Positions 20,874 through 29,158 of a DNA stretch of 64,000 nt are shown here, piece by piece; position 1 is the first letter of the stretch, and each line of letters opens with the position of its first letter. Under the pieces are notes generated by a model. It was not told where the DNA came from. It saw only the letters and a program-made list of their open reading frames with translations, and searched no databases. Both the position numbers and the translations under genes were made by a program. Source of the stretch: an uncultured Clostridium sp. (lineage in GTDB: Bacteria > Bacillota > Clostridia > Clostridiales > Clostridiaceae); the NCBI GenBank assembly GCA_934746015.1, contig CAKVEW010000014.1, positions 20,134 through 84,133 of the forward strand. The letters are read 5' to 3'.

Positions 20874-21869
20874 ATGAATAAAAGTCCTTTAACTTATTTT
20901 AAGGAACATAAGAATATTTTATTAATTTCTTTTATATTATTATTTCTAATATCGTCTTCTATATTTTTTATTAACTATAATTCAAAAGAAAATAAAATAA
21001 AAAGATACCTAAAACATGCTTCTACTGAATTAAGTGAAATTACTTTAACCCTTCCTTATGGAATAAAGGATCTAACTATAGATACAACTATTACAAAAAA
21101 CATATTAGCTACAGGTAAGGAAAATTTAAATAAAGTTCTTCTATCTATTACTGAAGTAGAAGAAGTTTCCCATGATATATCAATAACTAAGACTAATTTA
21201 ACTACTGCTGTAAATTCTACAATTTCGTTATTTGATTTTAGCCTTGAATCATTATCTAATCCAGAAAGCATAAAAAGTGTTGATGATTTAAATAAGTTTG
21301 ACTCACTGAAGGAGGATTGTATATCAAATTATTCTAAGTTAACACCTAACAAAATATATGTTACTTTTTCTGAGGAAACTACAAAATACTTTAATAACTT
21401 TAGTAGTTATATGAATACTTTAATTAAAATTAATAGGGATTCTCAATTTAGAGATATCCAAACAAGAAATTTTATCAATACTCTTCAAGAATATAAAAGT
21501 GATATTTCTTACCTAAATGAGGATTTATCTATAGCAATAAATAAGGTAAGAGAAGATAAAAGAGACTTAAATGTAATTATAGATGATCTTTATAAAAAGG
21601 AAGAAACCTATAACAATTTAAAAGATAATATTAATTTTATTTCTATTCCTGAAGGATGTATGGATATTTATGAATCCTTAAATGAATACTTAAATTCATA
21701 TTCAGCTTATTTATTATCTATTAAAGATGCTGTTATATATGAAAAAACCGTAAGAAATTCAGATGAAATATCTAAAGAAATAGATACTAAATATAAGAAT
21801 TCTAATTCTAAAAGGAATGATGTCTTATCAGCATATAGTATATATGAAAATAAATTAATAAAATTTTAG
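20874..21869 (+). CDS. Unknown membrane-anchored, helix-rich protein
   Basis: I do not recognise a family. One N-terminal membrane segment (about residues 13-32, ILLISFILLFLISSSIFFI) follows a short lysine-rich stretch, suggesting a protein anchored with most of its 331 residues outside. The remainder is Ser/Asn/Lys/Glu-rich and mostly helical with coiled-coil character (for example YKSDISYLNEDLSIAINKV). No catalytic motif or cysteine cluster is seen. ATG start with a GAGGTGA site. It is divergent from cdaA and 65 bases before the sleB-like gene, so the two may be co-transcribed. Confidence 0.75.
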   Translation: MNKSPLTYFKEHKNILLISFILLFLISSSIFFINYNSKENKIKRYLKHASTELSEITLTLPYGIKDLTIDTTITKNILATGKENLNKVLLSITEVEEVSHDISITKTNLTTAVNSTISLFDFSLESLSNPESIKSVDDLNKFDSLKEDCISNYSKLTPNKIYVTFSEETTKYFNNFSSYMNTLIKINRDSQFRDIQTRNFINTLQEYKSDISYLNEDLSIAINKVREDKRDLNVIIDDLYKKEETYNNLKDNINFISIPEGCMDIYESLNEYLNSYSAYLLSIKDAVIYEKTVRNSDEISKEIDTKYKNSNSKRNDVLSAYSIYENKLIKF

Positions 21870-21900
21870 TATTAAATTATTTCTTTTGGTAATAATAATT

Positions 21901-21924
21901 TTTGGATTATTATTTATCCAAAAG
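21901..21924 (+). other. Hairpin just before the sleB-like ribosome site
   Basis: TTTGGAT and ATCCAAA flank an AT-rich loop, ending where the AAAGGAGG site of the next gene begins. Such a hairpin could limit ribosome access; this is inference only. Confidence 0.4.
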
Positions 21925-21934
21925 GAGGTTATTT

Positions 21935-22498
21935 ATGAAATATTTAAGAAAAATCTCTATTTTATTAATAGCCCTTTTATTTTCAGCAAACATCAAAGTA
22001 TTTGCTTATTGCAATACTATAGAAATGAGGAAGAACAATCTAAATGAAGAATTAAATCTAACATTAATAAATAAACCTAAGGAAGGAGCTATTCAAGTTT
22101 TTAATCACAATGACAAACTAATTTATTTAACAAAAGAAGATTTAGACTTAATGGCAAAGATAGTCTATGCTGAAAGTAAAGGTGAGCCTTATGAAGGCAA
22201 AATCGCAGTTGCGTCGGTTATTTTAAATAGAGTATTGAGTACCGATTTTCCTAATAGCATTAAAGAGGTTATATTACAGCCTCAAGCATTTTCTTGTGTA
22301 GTAAATGGTGAAATCAATGTCACTCCAACAGAAGAATGTTATAATGCTGTTTATGATGCTATTGAAGGAAATGACCCAACTAATGAAGCTTTATTTTTCT
22401 ACAATCCTGCCATAGCTACTTGCTCATGGATGCAAGGTGTTGAAAAGAAAGATTCTAAAACTATTGGGCAACATTTGTTTTTTAATACAAATAACTAA
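21935..22498 (+). CDS. Cell-wall hydrolase, SleB/CwlJ (Hydrolase_2) family
   Basis: Secreted peptidoglycan hydrolase related to the spore-cortex lytic enzyme SleB. A signal peptide covers about residues 1-23 (ILLIALLFSANIKVFA). The catalytic domain starts LMAKIVYAESKGEPYEGKIA, with the glutamate expected for a lytic transglycosylase, and continues with VILNRVLS. 187 residues. An open frame begins earlier with TTG at 21902; the ATG at 21935 with AAAGGAGG is clearly better. Whether it acts in germination or in growth cannot be told. Confidence 0.88.
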   Translation: MKYLRKISILLIALLFSANIKVFAYCNTIEMRKNNLNEELNLTLINKPKEGAIQVFNHNDKLIYLTKEDLDLMAKIVYAESKGEPYEGKIAVASVILNRVLSTDFPNSIKEVILQPQAFSCVVNGEINVTPTEECYNAVYDAIEGNDPTNEALFFYNPAIATCSWMQGVEKKDSKTIGQHLFFNTNN

Positions 22499-22642
22499 TT
22501 GTGCTAATGCACAATGTAAAATGAAAAATGTAAAATGCAGAATAAAAGAATAAACTCCTAAGGAGTTTATAAAAATATATTTTGGTAATTTGGAACAAAT
22601 TACTTCAATAATTCTTCATTTTACATTCTAAATTTTTAATTA
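22499..22642. repeat. Cloverleaf-type intergenic repeat, copy 5
   Basis: Starts at the stop of the sleB-like gene. The outer arms are AATGTAAAATGAAAAATG-type (left) and TTCATTTTACATTCTAAA (right). Inside are TAAACTCC with GGAGTTTA (22551-22569, loop taa), the same stem as hairpin B of copy 1, and GTAATTTG with CAAATTAC (22585-22603, loop gaa). An extra hairpin, ATTGTGC with GCACAAT (22498-22515), stands at the left edge. Confidence 0.8.
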
Positions 22643-22661
22643 AGGGCTGTTAAGACAGCCC
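22635..22661 (-). terminator. Terminator after iadA
   Basis: GGGCTGT (22644-22650) pairs with ACAGCCC (22655-22661), loop taag. A moderately T-rich stretch, shared with repeat copy 5, follows on the minus strand. Confidence 0.7.
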
Positions 22662-22667
22662 CTTCAG

Positions 22668-23840
22668 TTATTCAAAAGTTCCTTTTACAATAGCTTCTCC
22701 ATTTTTAACCATTAGTTTTCCCATGGCTATAACAGTATCTATTTCTAAAGTATCCTCATCTACTAATACTAAATCAGCATCTTTTCCACTTTCTATAGAA
22801 CCCTTATTTTCTAATTTTAATACCTTTGAAACATTTGAAGTTATAACTTTAAGTGCCTCTTCTATTGGTATTTTATAAGTTTTTATACACTCTCTTACTT
22901 CTTCATAAAGGCTTGAAACAGAGCAAATTCCTATTTTAATCAACTTTCCCTTTTCATCAAATATTGGCATACTACCATTACCATCTGATGAAAAAGTTAC
23001 ATTTTTAACATTAGAATTATTTTTTATTAGAATATTTAAGGCTTCACTTGCTCTCAGCTCTCCTGGTGCTAATTGATCTACTGGAGTGCTGGTAGTGAAA
23101 TCTATATACCCACCTTTATTAATATATTCTTCACCAGATTTAAATAAATCTCCATTTCTATTTATATGGGTTGGTAAAATTTGTGTTATTGGAAGTTCTG
23201 TCTCATCAGCTAATCTAAATAAATAGCCCAATTTCCTTGTTCCATCTCCTAAATGAATATTTGCTATACCTGCTTTTCCAGCTAATAAGCCACCCACTCT
23301 AGCCTGTGCTATTGCTTGAACTAATTCATCATATGTAGCTTGAGAACTTCTAGTATCTGATATGGCTATCTCACCAATTCCTATTACCTTATCTATTAGC
23401 ATAATATCTTTTTTTATAGATCCAGTTAATGTCTTTACAGGAATATCATAAGATCCTGTATAACAATATGTAGTTATTCCTTCTTCCTCTAAAGACTTAG
23501 CTTTTGCTATTAAGCTAGACATATCTCTACAAACCCCATCTGTTCCTATACATCCAACAACAGTTGTAATACCTGCCTTTGTTAGATCTGTTAACATTAT
23601 TTCTGGAGTTCGCATTTTAAAACCGCCTTCTCCACCTGCACCACTAATATGTACGTGATTATCTATAAACCCTGGAAAAAGTAGCTTATTTTTACCATCT
23701 ATAACTTCTATATCTATAAAATTTTCTGGTATCTCCAAACTATCATATATTCCCTCAATTTTATTTGATGATATTACTAAGTCCTTTTCTCCTAGATACT
23801 CTGGAGCATATATTTTAGCATTTTTTATTATCTTTATCAT
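22668..23840 (-). CDS. iadA: Isoaspartyl dipeptidase (beta-aspartyl peptidase)
   Basis: Zinc amidohydrolase that splits isoaspartyl dipeptides, removing damaged protein fragments. The metal-binding HxH motif is in FPGFIDNHVHISGAGGEGG near residue 60. Further metal ligands lie in ANIHLGDGTRKLG and PTHINRN, and the catalytic Asp in FSSDGNGSMP. 390 residues is standard. ATG start with a GGAGGG site. It begins 9 bases after the TPR gene, so it is the last gene of the ChrA-TPR-iadA unit. Confidence 0.92.
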   Translation of the reverse strand: MIKIIKNAKIYAPEYLGEKDLVISSNKIEGIYDSLEIPENFIDIEVIDGKNKLLFPGFIDNHVHISGAGGEGGFKMRTPEIMLTDLTKAGITTVVGCIGTDGVCRDMSSLIAKAKSLEEEGITTYCYTGSYDIPVKTLTGSIKKDIMLIDKVIGIGEIAISDTRSSQATYDELVQAIAQARVGGLLAGKAGIANIHLGDGTRKLGYLFRLADETELPITQILPTHINRNGDLFKSGEEYINKGGYIDFTTSTPVDQLAPGELRASEALNILIKNNSNVKNVTFSSDGNGSMPIFDEKGKLIKIGICSVSSLYEEVRECIKTYKIPIEEALKVITSNVSKVLKLENKGSIESGKDADLVLVDEDTLEIDTVIAMGKLMVKNGEAIVKGTFE

Positions 23841-23849
23841 TTAGCCCTC

Positions 23850-24932
23850 CTATAATTTCATTATTTCTTTCACATAATTATTATTATATATAGAATTGGG
23901 GTAATTTATTATAATTTCATTAGCATATTCCTTGCTTTTTTCTATATCCATATCTTTATAAAGTAAAGCAGCTCTATAATAAACTTCTTTTATGTAGCTA
24001 CCTGCTTTATAATTTAATATGTATTTATCATAATTCTCAATGGCTTTATTTATATTTCCATAAGATTCATATGTTGAAGCCAATAAAAAAAGAATATCAT
24101 CATCTAAATAATTAGTATTTGATTTATTTATTGTATCTTCTAGTAATTTTTTTGCTTCTTCATATTTACCTTCCTCATAATATGCAGTGGCTTTTATGTA
24201 GTTTCCTTTTATTTCATCATTACTTAATTCTTTTACTTGCTCATTTTCCTCTTGATTCTCCATATCTATAACTTCATTATTTATTACTTCTTTTTCTTCA
24301 ATATAGCTATTCTCAGATTCTATATCTTTAGTTTTGAAATTAATTATCTCTTTTCCCTTTAACAAAGCAGCAATTATAACAATGAATATTAAAAGACTAG
24401 CTAAAGAAAATTTTAATAAATTTCTATTTTTATATTTATATATCTTCTCTAACTTGTTATTAATTTCCTTTGCCTCTTTATTGTTCTTATCTAATTTAAA
24501 TACCTTATCTAAATGCTCCTTAACGGTATCCTTATCACCTTTTCTAAAGTAACAAGTAGCTAAAGCATTATTAACTTTAATATAATTAAAATCACTTTCC
24601 CTACATTTTTCTAATATATCTATGGCTTCACCTATAGATAAATTTTCTATTAGTTCTTTTGCTTCCTTATATAATTCAAGCTTTTTAAAATCATTTTTGG
24701 CATCTTTTAAATATAAACTTGATATTTCATCATCATTATAATCTTTATTTATCTTCCATATATCTATAGCCTCTTCTAAATCACCTTTTAAATATAAAAG
24801 AAGCCCTTTTAAATTAAGGACTTTAGAATTTGTTAAATCTCTAGATATTTCTTTTTCACATATTTCTATAGCTCTTTCTATATTTCCATTATTATATAAA
24901 TAAAGTGCTTTTTCGTATCCCTTATTATTCAT
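23850..24932 (-). CDS. Membrane protein with TPR repeats on both sides
   Basis: Repeat units of about 34 residues resemble tetratricopeptide repeats: N-terminal ones (EKALYLYNNGNIERAIEICE, LKGLLLYLKGDLEEAIDIW) and C-terminal ones (YYEEGKYEEAKKLLEDTI, LASTYESYGNINKAIENYD). A single membrane segment (about residues 175-197, LASLLIFIVIIAALL) separates them, so one half is cytosolic and the other outside. A Glu-rich linker follows the membrane segment. 360 residues. Probably a scaffold; the partner is unknown. It lies between the ChrA genes and iadA with short gaps. Confidence 0.75.
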   Translation of the reverse strand: MNNKGYEKALYLYNNGNIERAIEICEKEISRDLTNSKVLNLKGLLLYLKGDLEEAIDIWKINKDYNDDEISSLYLKDAKNDFKKLELYKEAKELIENLSIGEAIDILEKCRESDFNYIKVNNALATCYFRKGDKDTVKEHLDKVFKLDKNNKEAKEINNKLEKIYKYKNRNLLKFSLASLLIFIVIIAALLKGKEIINFKTKDIESENSYIEEKEVINNEVIDMENQEENEQVKELSNDEIKGNYIKATAYYEEGKYEEAKKLLEDTINKSNTNYLDDDILFLLASTYESYGNINKAIENYDKYILNYKAGSYIKEVYYRAALLYKDMDIEKSKEYANEIIINYPNSIYNNNYVKEIMKL

Positions 24933-24964
24933 TCTCTTCCCTCTTTATATAAACTAGCAAAAAG

Positions 24965-25489
24965 TTAAATATAAAATATTAATCCTATTATTGCTGAAAT
25001 AATTATAACTAAAATAGGATGAACCTTTTTACTTAATAGTACTAATCCTATTATCGAAGCTATTATTAAACTCTTTAAATCAGTATAGGATTCTTTTGCT
25101 AAATCTATAAAGGCCTTAATTATTAAAGCTATCAATACAGGTCTCATTCCAAGTAATGCTGCTTTAATTATTGAAGATTCCTTAAATTTTTCTAGCATCT
25201 TACTTATTATTGAAACCAATATAAAGGATGTAAAAACAACCCCTAATGTAGCCATTATACTTCCTAATACTCCGCAAACATTATATCCAACAAAGGTTGC
25301 AGAATTTATTGCAATTGGTCCTGGAGTCATTTGAGATATGCCTATAATATCCATAAATTCATTTACATTAATCCAATTATTTTTATCTACTATTTCTCTT
25401 TGAATAAATGGTAGCATAGCATAGCCACCGCCAAAACTAAAGGTTCCTATTTTAAGAAAGTCTATAAATAGTCTTATTAATAAATCCAA
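24965..25489 (-). CDS. Chromate transporter half, second gene
   Basis: One CHR domain (174 residues) of the ChrA family, which exports chromate or acts on unknown anions. Typical strings are GTFSFGGGYAMLPFIQREIV and SQMTPGPIAINSATFVGY. About five to six membrane helices. It works with the preceding gene as a two-protein (short-chain) transporter. The start is a TTG that touches the stop TAG of the upstream partner, with AAGGTGAAG upstream. This implies strict translational coupling. Confidence 0.88.
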   Translation of the reverse strand: MDLLIRLFIDFLKIGTFSFGGGYAMLPFIQREIVDKNNWINVNEFMDIIGISQMTPGPIAINSATFVGYNVCGVLGSIMATLGVVFTSFILVSIISKMLEKFKESSIIKAALLGMRPVLIALIIKAFIDLAKESYTDLKSLIIASIIGLVLLSKKVHPILVIIISAIIGLIFYI

Positions 25490-26026
25490 CTACTTCACCT
25501 TCTTTCTTAAGAATATTACTCCATATAGTGCTGATATGATTATTACTATAACTGGGTGTATATCAAAAAATACTAATGCTATTAATGCGATTATAATAGT
25601 TAATCCAGTTATAATACTTTTTTCTAATCCTTTGCCTAAACTCAATGCTCCAACTAATACTAATAATGGAACAGCTGCATTTATTCCCATGAAAGCTGCA
25701 TTAACATAATAATTATTTCTAAATTGCATAAAGAAAGCTGCTATTAATATAATTATAAAAAAAGATGGTAAAATTACTGCTAGAAGTGCCATAATCGCAC
25801 CCATTAATCCTGCAATTTTATACCCTAAAAATATTGAGCAGTTTACAGCTAATGCTCCAGGAAGGCTTTGAGAAACTACTAATATATCCATAAACTCATT
25901 TTTTTCTATCCACTTTTTATTATTAACTACTTCTTCCTCAATTAAAGGAATCATAGCATAACCTCCCCCAAAGGTAAAAGCACCAATTTTTAAAAATGCA
26001 ATAAACATTTCTATAATTATTTTCAT
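25490..26026 (-). CDS. Chromate transporter half, first gene
   Basis: Single CHR domain protein (178 residues) with the same signatures as its neighbour: GAFTFGGGYAMIPLIEEEVV and SQSLPGALAVNCSIFLGY. Hydrophobic throughout, with short loops. In short-chain ChrA systems two paralogues of opposite membrane topology form the transporter; the end-to-end arrangement here fits that. ATG start with an AAGGTGG site. The substrate cannot be judged from the sequence, and chromate itself may not be physiological. Confidence 0.88.
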   Translation of the reverse strand: MKIIIEMFIAFLKIGAFTFGGGYAMIPLIEEEVVNNKKWIEKNEFMDILVVSQSLPGALAVNCSIFLGYKIAGLMGAIMALLAVILPSFFIIILIAAFFMQFRNNYYVNAAFMGINAAVPLLVLVGALSLGKGLEKSIITGLTIIIALIALVFFDIHPVIVIIISALYGVIFLRKKVK

Positions 26027-26064
26027 TATTTCACCACCTTATTGATATAATTATATACCTTTAT

Positions 26065-26100
26065 TAAAATAAAAAGTCGCATTTATAGTATGCGACTTTT
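26065..26100 (-). terminator. Terminator after ptsI
   Basis: AAAAGTCGCAT (26072-26082) pairs perfectly with ATGCGACTTTT (26090-26100), loop of 7. A T-rich tract follows on the minus strand. Confidence 0.88.
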
Positions 26101-26111
26101 CATAATTTTAA

Positions 26112-27731
26112 TTATTCTTGTTCTAATATTATTTTCTTAGCTGTTAATATTGATGTAGCGCTCATTGAGAACTCATCTAAACCATATTCAACTAATGTTG
26201 GGATAGCAGTTTCGTCTCCTGCCATTTCTCCACACATTCCAACCCACTTACCATGCTTGTGAGCTCCATCTATAGTCATCTTTATTAATCTTAATACAGC
26301 TGGATGCATTGGATTGTAAAGGTATGATACCTTTTCGCTCATTCTGTCAGCAGCTAATGTGTATTGAATTAAGTCGTTAGTTCCAATTGAGAAGAAATCT
26401 ACATGCTTAGCTAATTCATCAGCATAAACAGCAGCTGCAGGTATTTCTACCATTATACCCCATTGGATTTTTTCTGAGTATTCTTTTCCTTCTGCCTTTA
26501 ATTCAGCCTTACATTCATCAACGAATTCTTTAGCAGCTTGGAATTCTTCTAAGCCTGAAATCATTGGGAACATAACTGCAAGGTTTCCATATACAGAAGC
26601 TCTAAGTAATGCTCTGATTTGTACCTTGAATATGTCTTTTCTATCTAAACATAATCTAATTGCTCTATAACCTAAGAATGGGTTCATTTCTTGTGGTAAT
26701 GGTAAGTATGGAAGTGTTTTATCTCCACCAATATCTAGTGTTCTTATTACAACTTGCTTTCCATCCATTATTTCAAGAACCTTCTTATAAGCTTCGAATT
26801 GTTCTTCTTCTGTTGGAGCTGAGTCTCTATCCATGTATAAGAATTCAGTTCTGAATAATCCAACACCGTCTCCACCGTTAGCAACTACTGCTTCAGCATC
26901 TGCAGGTGATCCGATATTTCCACAAACTTCAACTCTTCTTCCTGATTTAGTAACTGTTTTAACTGTTATTAATTTCTTTAATTCTTCTTGTTCTGCTAAG
27001 AATTTTTCTCTCTTTGCAGTATATTCATCTATAACTGATTGTTCTGGGTTTATTATACATATACCTTCGATACCATCAACTATAACCATATCTCCATTTT
27101 TAACGGAAGTTGTTATATCTTTTAATCCAACTATTGCAGGAATTTCTAATGTTCTAGCCATTATAGCTGAGTGAGAAGTTCTTCCTCCAATATTAGTTAA
27201 GAAACCAACTACCTTACTTCTATCTAATTGAGCTGTATCTGATGGAGTTAAATCATGAGCTACAACTACTGTATTAGCTTCTGTAATAGCAAAAGCATCT
27301 CCACCCTTACCTGCTAAGTTAGAAATGATTCTCTTTGATACGTCCTTTATATCAGCAGCTCTTTCTTTCATATATTCATCTTCCATTGAATCGAATATCA
27401 TTACAAATGTATTGGTAACATTTTCAACTGCTTTCATTGCATTTACTTTATTTGATTCAATTTCTAATAACATTCCACCTGTAAACTCAGGATCATCTAA
27501 TAAAGTTAGATGAGCTTCGAAAACTTGAGCTTCATGCTCTCCTATTTCCTTTAAAGCCTTATCTCTAATAGCAGATAATTGAACTTTTGATTGTTCTAAA
27601 GCTTTTTTTAGAACTTCTTTTTCAGCTTCTATATCTGAAACCTTAGCATCTGTTATTACTATCTCTTCATGTTCTTGTAAAAATACTTTTCCTATTGCAT
27701 ATCCCTTAGATGCAGCTATACCTTTTTTCAT
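26112..27731 (-). CDS. ptsI: PTS enzyme I (phosphoenolpyruvate-protein phosphotransferase)
   Basis: Takes phosphate from PEP and passes it to HPr, starting sugar uptake by the phosphotransferase system. The phosphorylated histidine is in GGRTSHSAIMARTLEIPA (near residue 188), and the PEP-binding signature and active-site cysteine in VGMCGEMAGDETAIP near residue 500. 539 residues, slightly short of the common 570 but complete. ATG start, GGAGGA site. No ptsH is adjacent, so it is transcribed alone between its own promoter and terminator. Confidence 0.96.
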   Translation of the reverse strand: MKKGIAASKGYAIGKVFLQEHEEIVITDAKVSDIEAEKEVLKKALEQSKVQLSAIRDKALKEIGEHEAQVFEAHLTLLDDPEFTGGMLLEIESNKVNAMKAVENVTNTFVMIFDSMEDEYMKERAADIKDVSKRIISNLAGKGGDAFAITEANTVVVAHDLTPSDTAQLDRSKVVGFLTNIGGRTSHSAIMARTLEIPAIVGLKDITTSVKNGDMVIVDGIEGICIINPEQSVIDEYTAKREKFLAEQEELKKLITVKTVTKSGRRVEVCGNIGSPADAEAVVANGGDGVGLFRTEFLYMDRDSAPTEEEQFEAYKKVLEIMDGKQVVIRTLDIGGDKTLPYLPLPQEMNPFLGYRAIRLCLDRKDIFKVQIRALLRASVYGNLAVMFPMISGLEEFQAAKEFVDECKAELKAEGKEYSEKIQWGIMVEIPAAAVYADELAKHVDFFSIGTNDLIQYTLAADRMSEKVSYLYNPMHPAVLRLIKMTIDGAHKHGKWVGMCGEMAGDETAIPTLVEYGLDEFSMSATSILTAKKIILEQE

Positions 27732-27825
27732 TATTGAGATTCCTCCTTAAATAATAGCTATAAATTTAAATAGTATATGAATTTATAGATTTACTAATCT
27801 ATTTATTTAATTACAACTATATTGT

Positions 27826-27853
27826 ATTATAACATATTTTTTCTTTATGTTAA
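27826..27853 (-). promoter_or_regulatory. Probable promoter of ptsI
   Basis: A minus-strand -10 TATAAT (27831-27826) lies 16 bases from a -35-like TTAACA (27853-27848). The -35 half is part of a small ATGTTAACAT palindrome. It stands about 95 bases before the start codon. Confidence 0.55.
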
Positions 27854-27979
27854 CATAAATACACGTAATTTTTATAATTTTCTATCTCTATTTTATTTAA
27901 ATTATATATTTTATTTGTATATTTTCTATATAAATAAATTTTAGTTAAAAATATTTCCATTTATTTCAATATATATTAA
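27854..27979. other. AT-rich gap between ptsI promoter and nrdB terminator
   Basis: Very AT-rich DNA without open frame, repeat or recognised signal. It separates two transcription units on the same strand. Confidence 0.5.
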
Positions 27980-28027
27980 ATCAAAAAAGGGTTCTATCAT
28001 AATAATTATATTTGATAAAACCCTTTT
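27980..28027 (-). terminator. Terminator after nrdB
   Basis: AAAAGGGTT (27985-27993) pairs with AACCCTTTT (28019-28027), continued by TATCA with TGATA. T-rich DNA follows on the minus strand. Confidence 0.85.
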
Positions 28028-28089
28028 ATATTAATCTAAATATATTTCATTGAAAAATTACTTTTCTCTAGTATTAAAGTTTCTTAAAA

Positions 28090-29124
28090 TTATAAATCAT
28101 CTATTAATGCTCCAGCTTTTGCATAAGCTGTTGATTTTGCTTCAAAGAAATCAGTTTTTACAGAATTTGCATCTGCTAAGATATCTACCCAGGCGGCTGG
28201 ATTAGTTATATGTCCTTCATATATTTCTTCTAATCCAATTGCTCTCATTCTTATGTTACCTAAATATTTTATATAATCAGTTATTAAATTCTTATTTATT
28301 CCTTGAATACTATCTCCAATAACATAGTGTCCCCATGAAATTTCATGCTTTACTGCTATCTCCATCATTTCTTTTAATTCTTCTTTTAAATCTTCTGTAA
28401 ATATTTCTGGTTCTTCTAATTGTAATTCCTTTAATATATTTCTAAATAACCAAAGATGAGTATTTTCATCTCTATTTATATATCTTATCTCTTGAGCTGA
28501 CCCTGGCATTTTCCCATTTCTTTCAAGATTGTAAAAGAACATAAATCCTGAGTAGAAGTAAATTCCTTCTAATATGTAATTTGCCATTAAAGTCTTAACT
28601 AAATTTCTTTCTGTTGGATCATTTAAAAAATTATTATAAAGCTCTCCTATAAACTTATTTCTCTCTAATAGGATTTCATCATCCTTCCATTGATATAATA
28701 TTTCATTTCTCTTTTCAGGAGAGCAAATAGTATCTAACATATAGCTATAGCTTTGAGAATGAACAGCTTCTTGAAAAGCTTGAATTGTTAAACATAAATT
28801 CACTTCACTAGCAGTTATATAGCTATTTATATTTGATAAGTTTGCTGTTTGAATTGAGTCTAGGAATATTAGGAATGAAAGAATTTTATCATAAGCTGTT
28901 CTTTCTTCCTTAGTTAGCCTATTATAATCTTTTAAATCCTGAGAGAGATTTATTTCTTCTGGAATCCAAAAGTTATTCATTGCCTGCCTATACCAATCTG
29001 AAACCCACTTGTATTTCATATTATTGAAGTCATTTAAATTAGTTGTATTTCCATTTATCATTCTCTTTTTTGATGTTTCTATATCACCGAACTCATTAAA
29101 AAGAGGCTTCTTATTAACAAACAT
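28090..29124 (-). CDS. nrdB: Ribonucleotide reductase, beta subunit (class I)
   Basis: Metal-radical subunit of aerobic-type ribonucleotide reductase. Carboxylate and histidine metal ligands are visible in FQEAVHSQSYSYML and RDENTHLWLF, plus KHEISWGHYV. The radical tyrosine probably lies in the segment after the first ligand set. 344 residues. ATG start with a GGAGGAA site, 34 bases after nrdA. I cannot decide between di-iron and dimanganese use. In a strict anaerobe this enzyme normally complements a class III reductase. Confidence 0.93.
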   Translation of the reverse strand: MFVNKKPLFNEFGDIETSKKRMINGNTTNLNDFNNMKYKWVSDWYRQAMNNFWIPEEINLSQDLKDYNRLTKEERTAYDKILSFLIFLDSIQTANLSNINSYITASEVNLCLTIQAFQEAVHSQSYSYMLDTICSPEKRNEILYQWKDDEILLERNKFIGELYNNFLNDPTERNLVKTLMANYILEGIYFYSGFMFFYNLERNGKMPGSAQEIRYINRDENTHLWLFRNILKELQLEEPEIFTEDLKEELKEMMEIAVKHEISWGHYVIGDSIQGINKNLITDYIKYLGNIRMRAIGLEEIYEGHITNPAAWVDILADANSVKTDFFEAKSTAYAKAGALIDDL

Positions 29125-29158
29125 ACCGTTCCTCCCAAATATTTTATTCTCTAATTAA

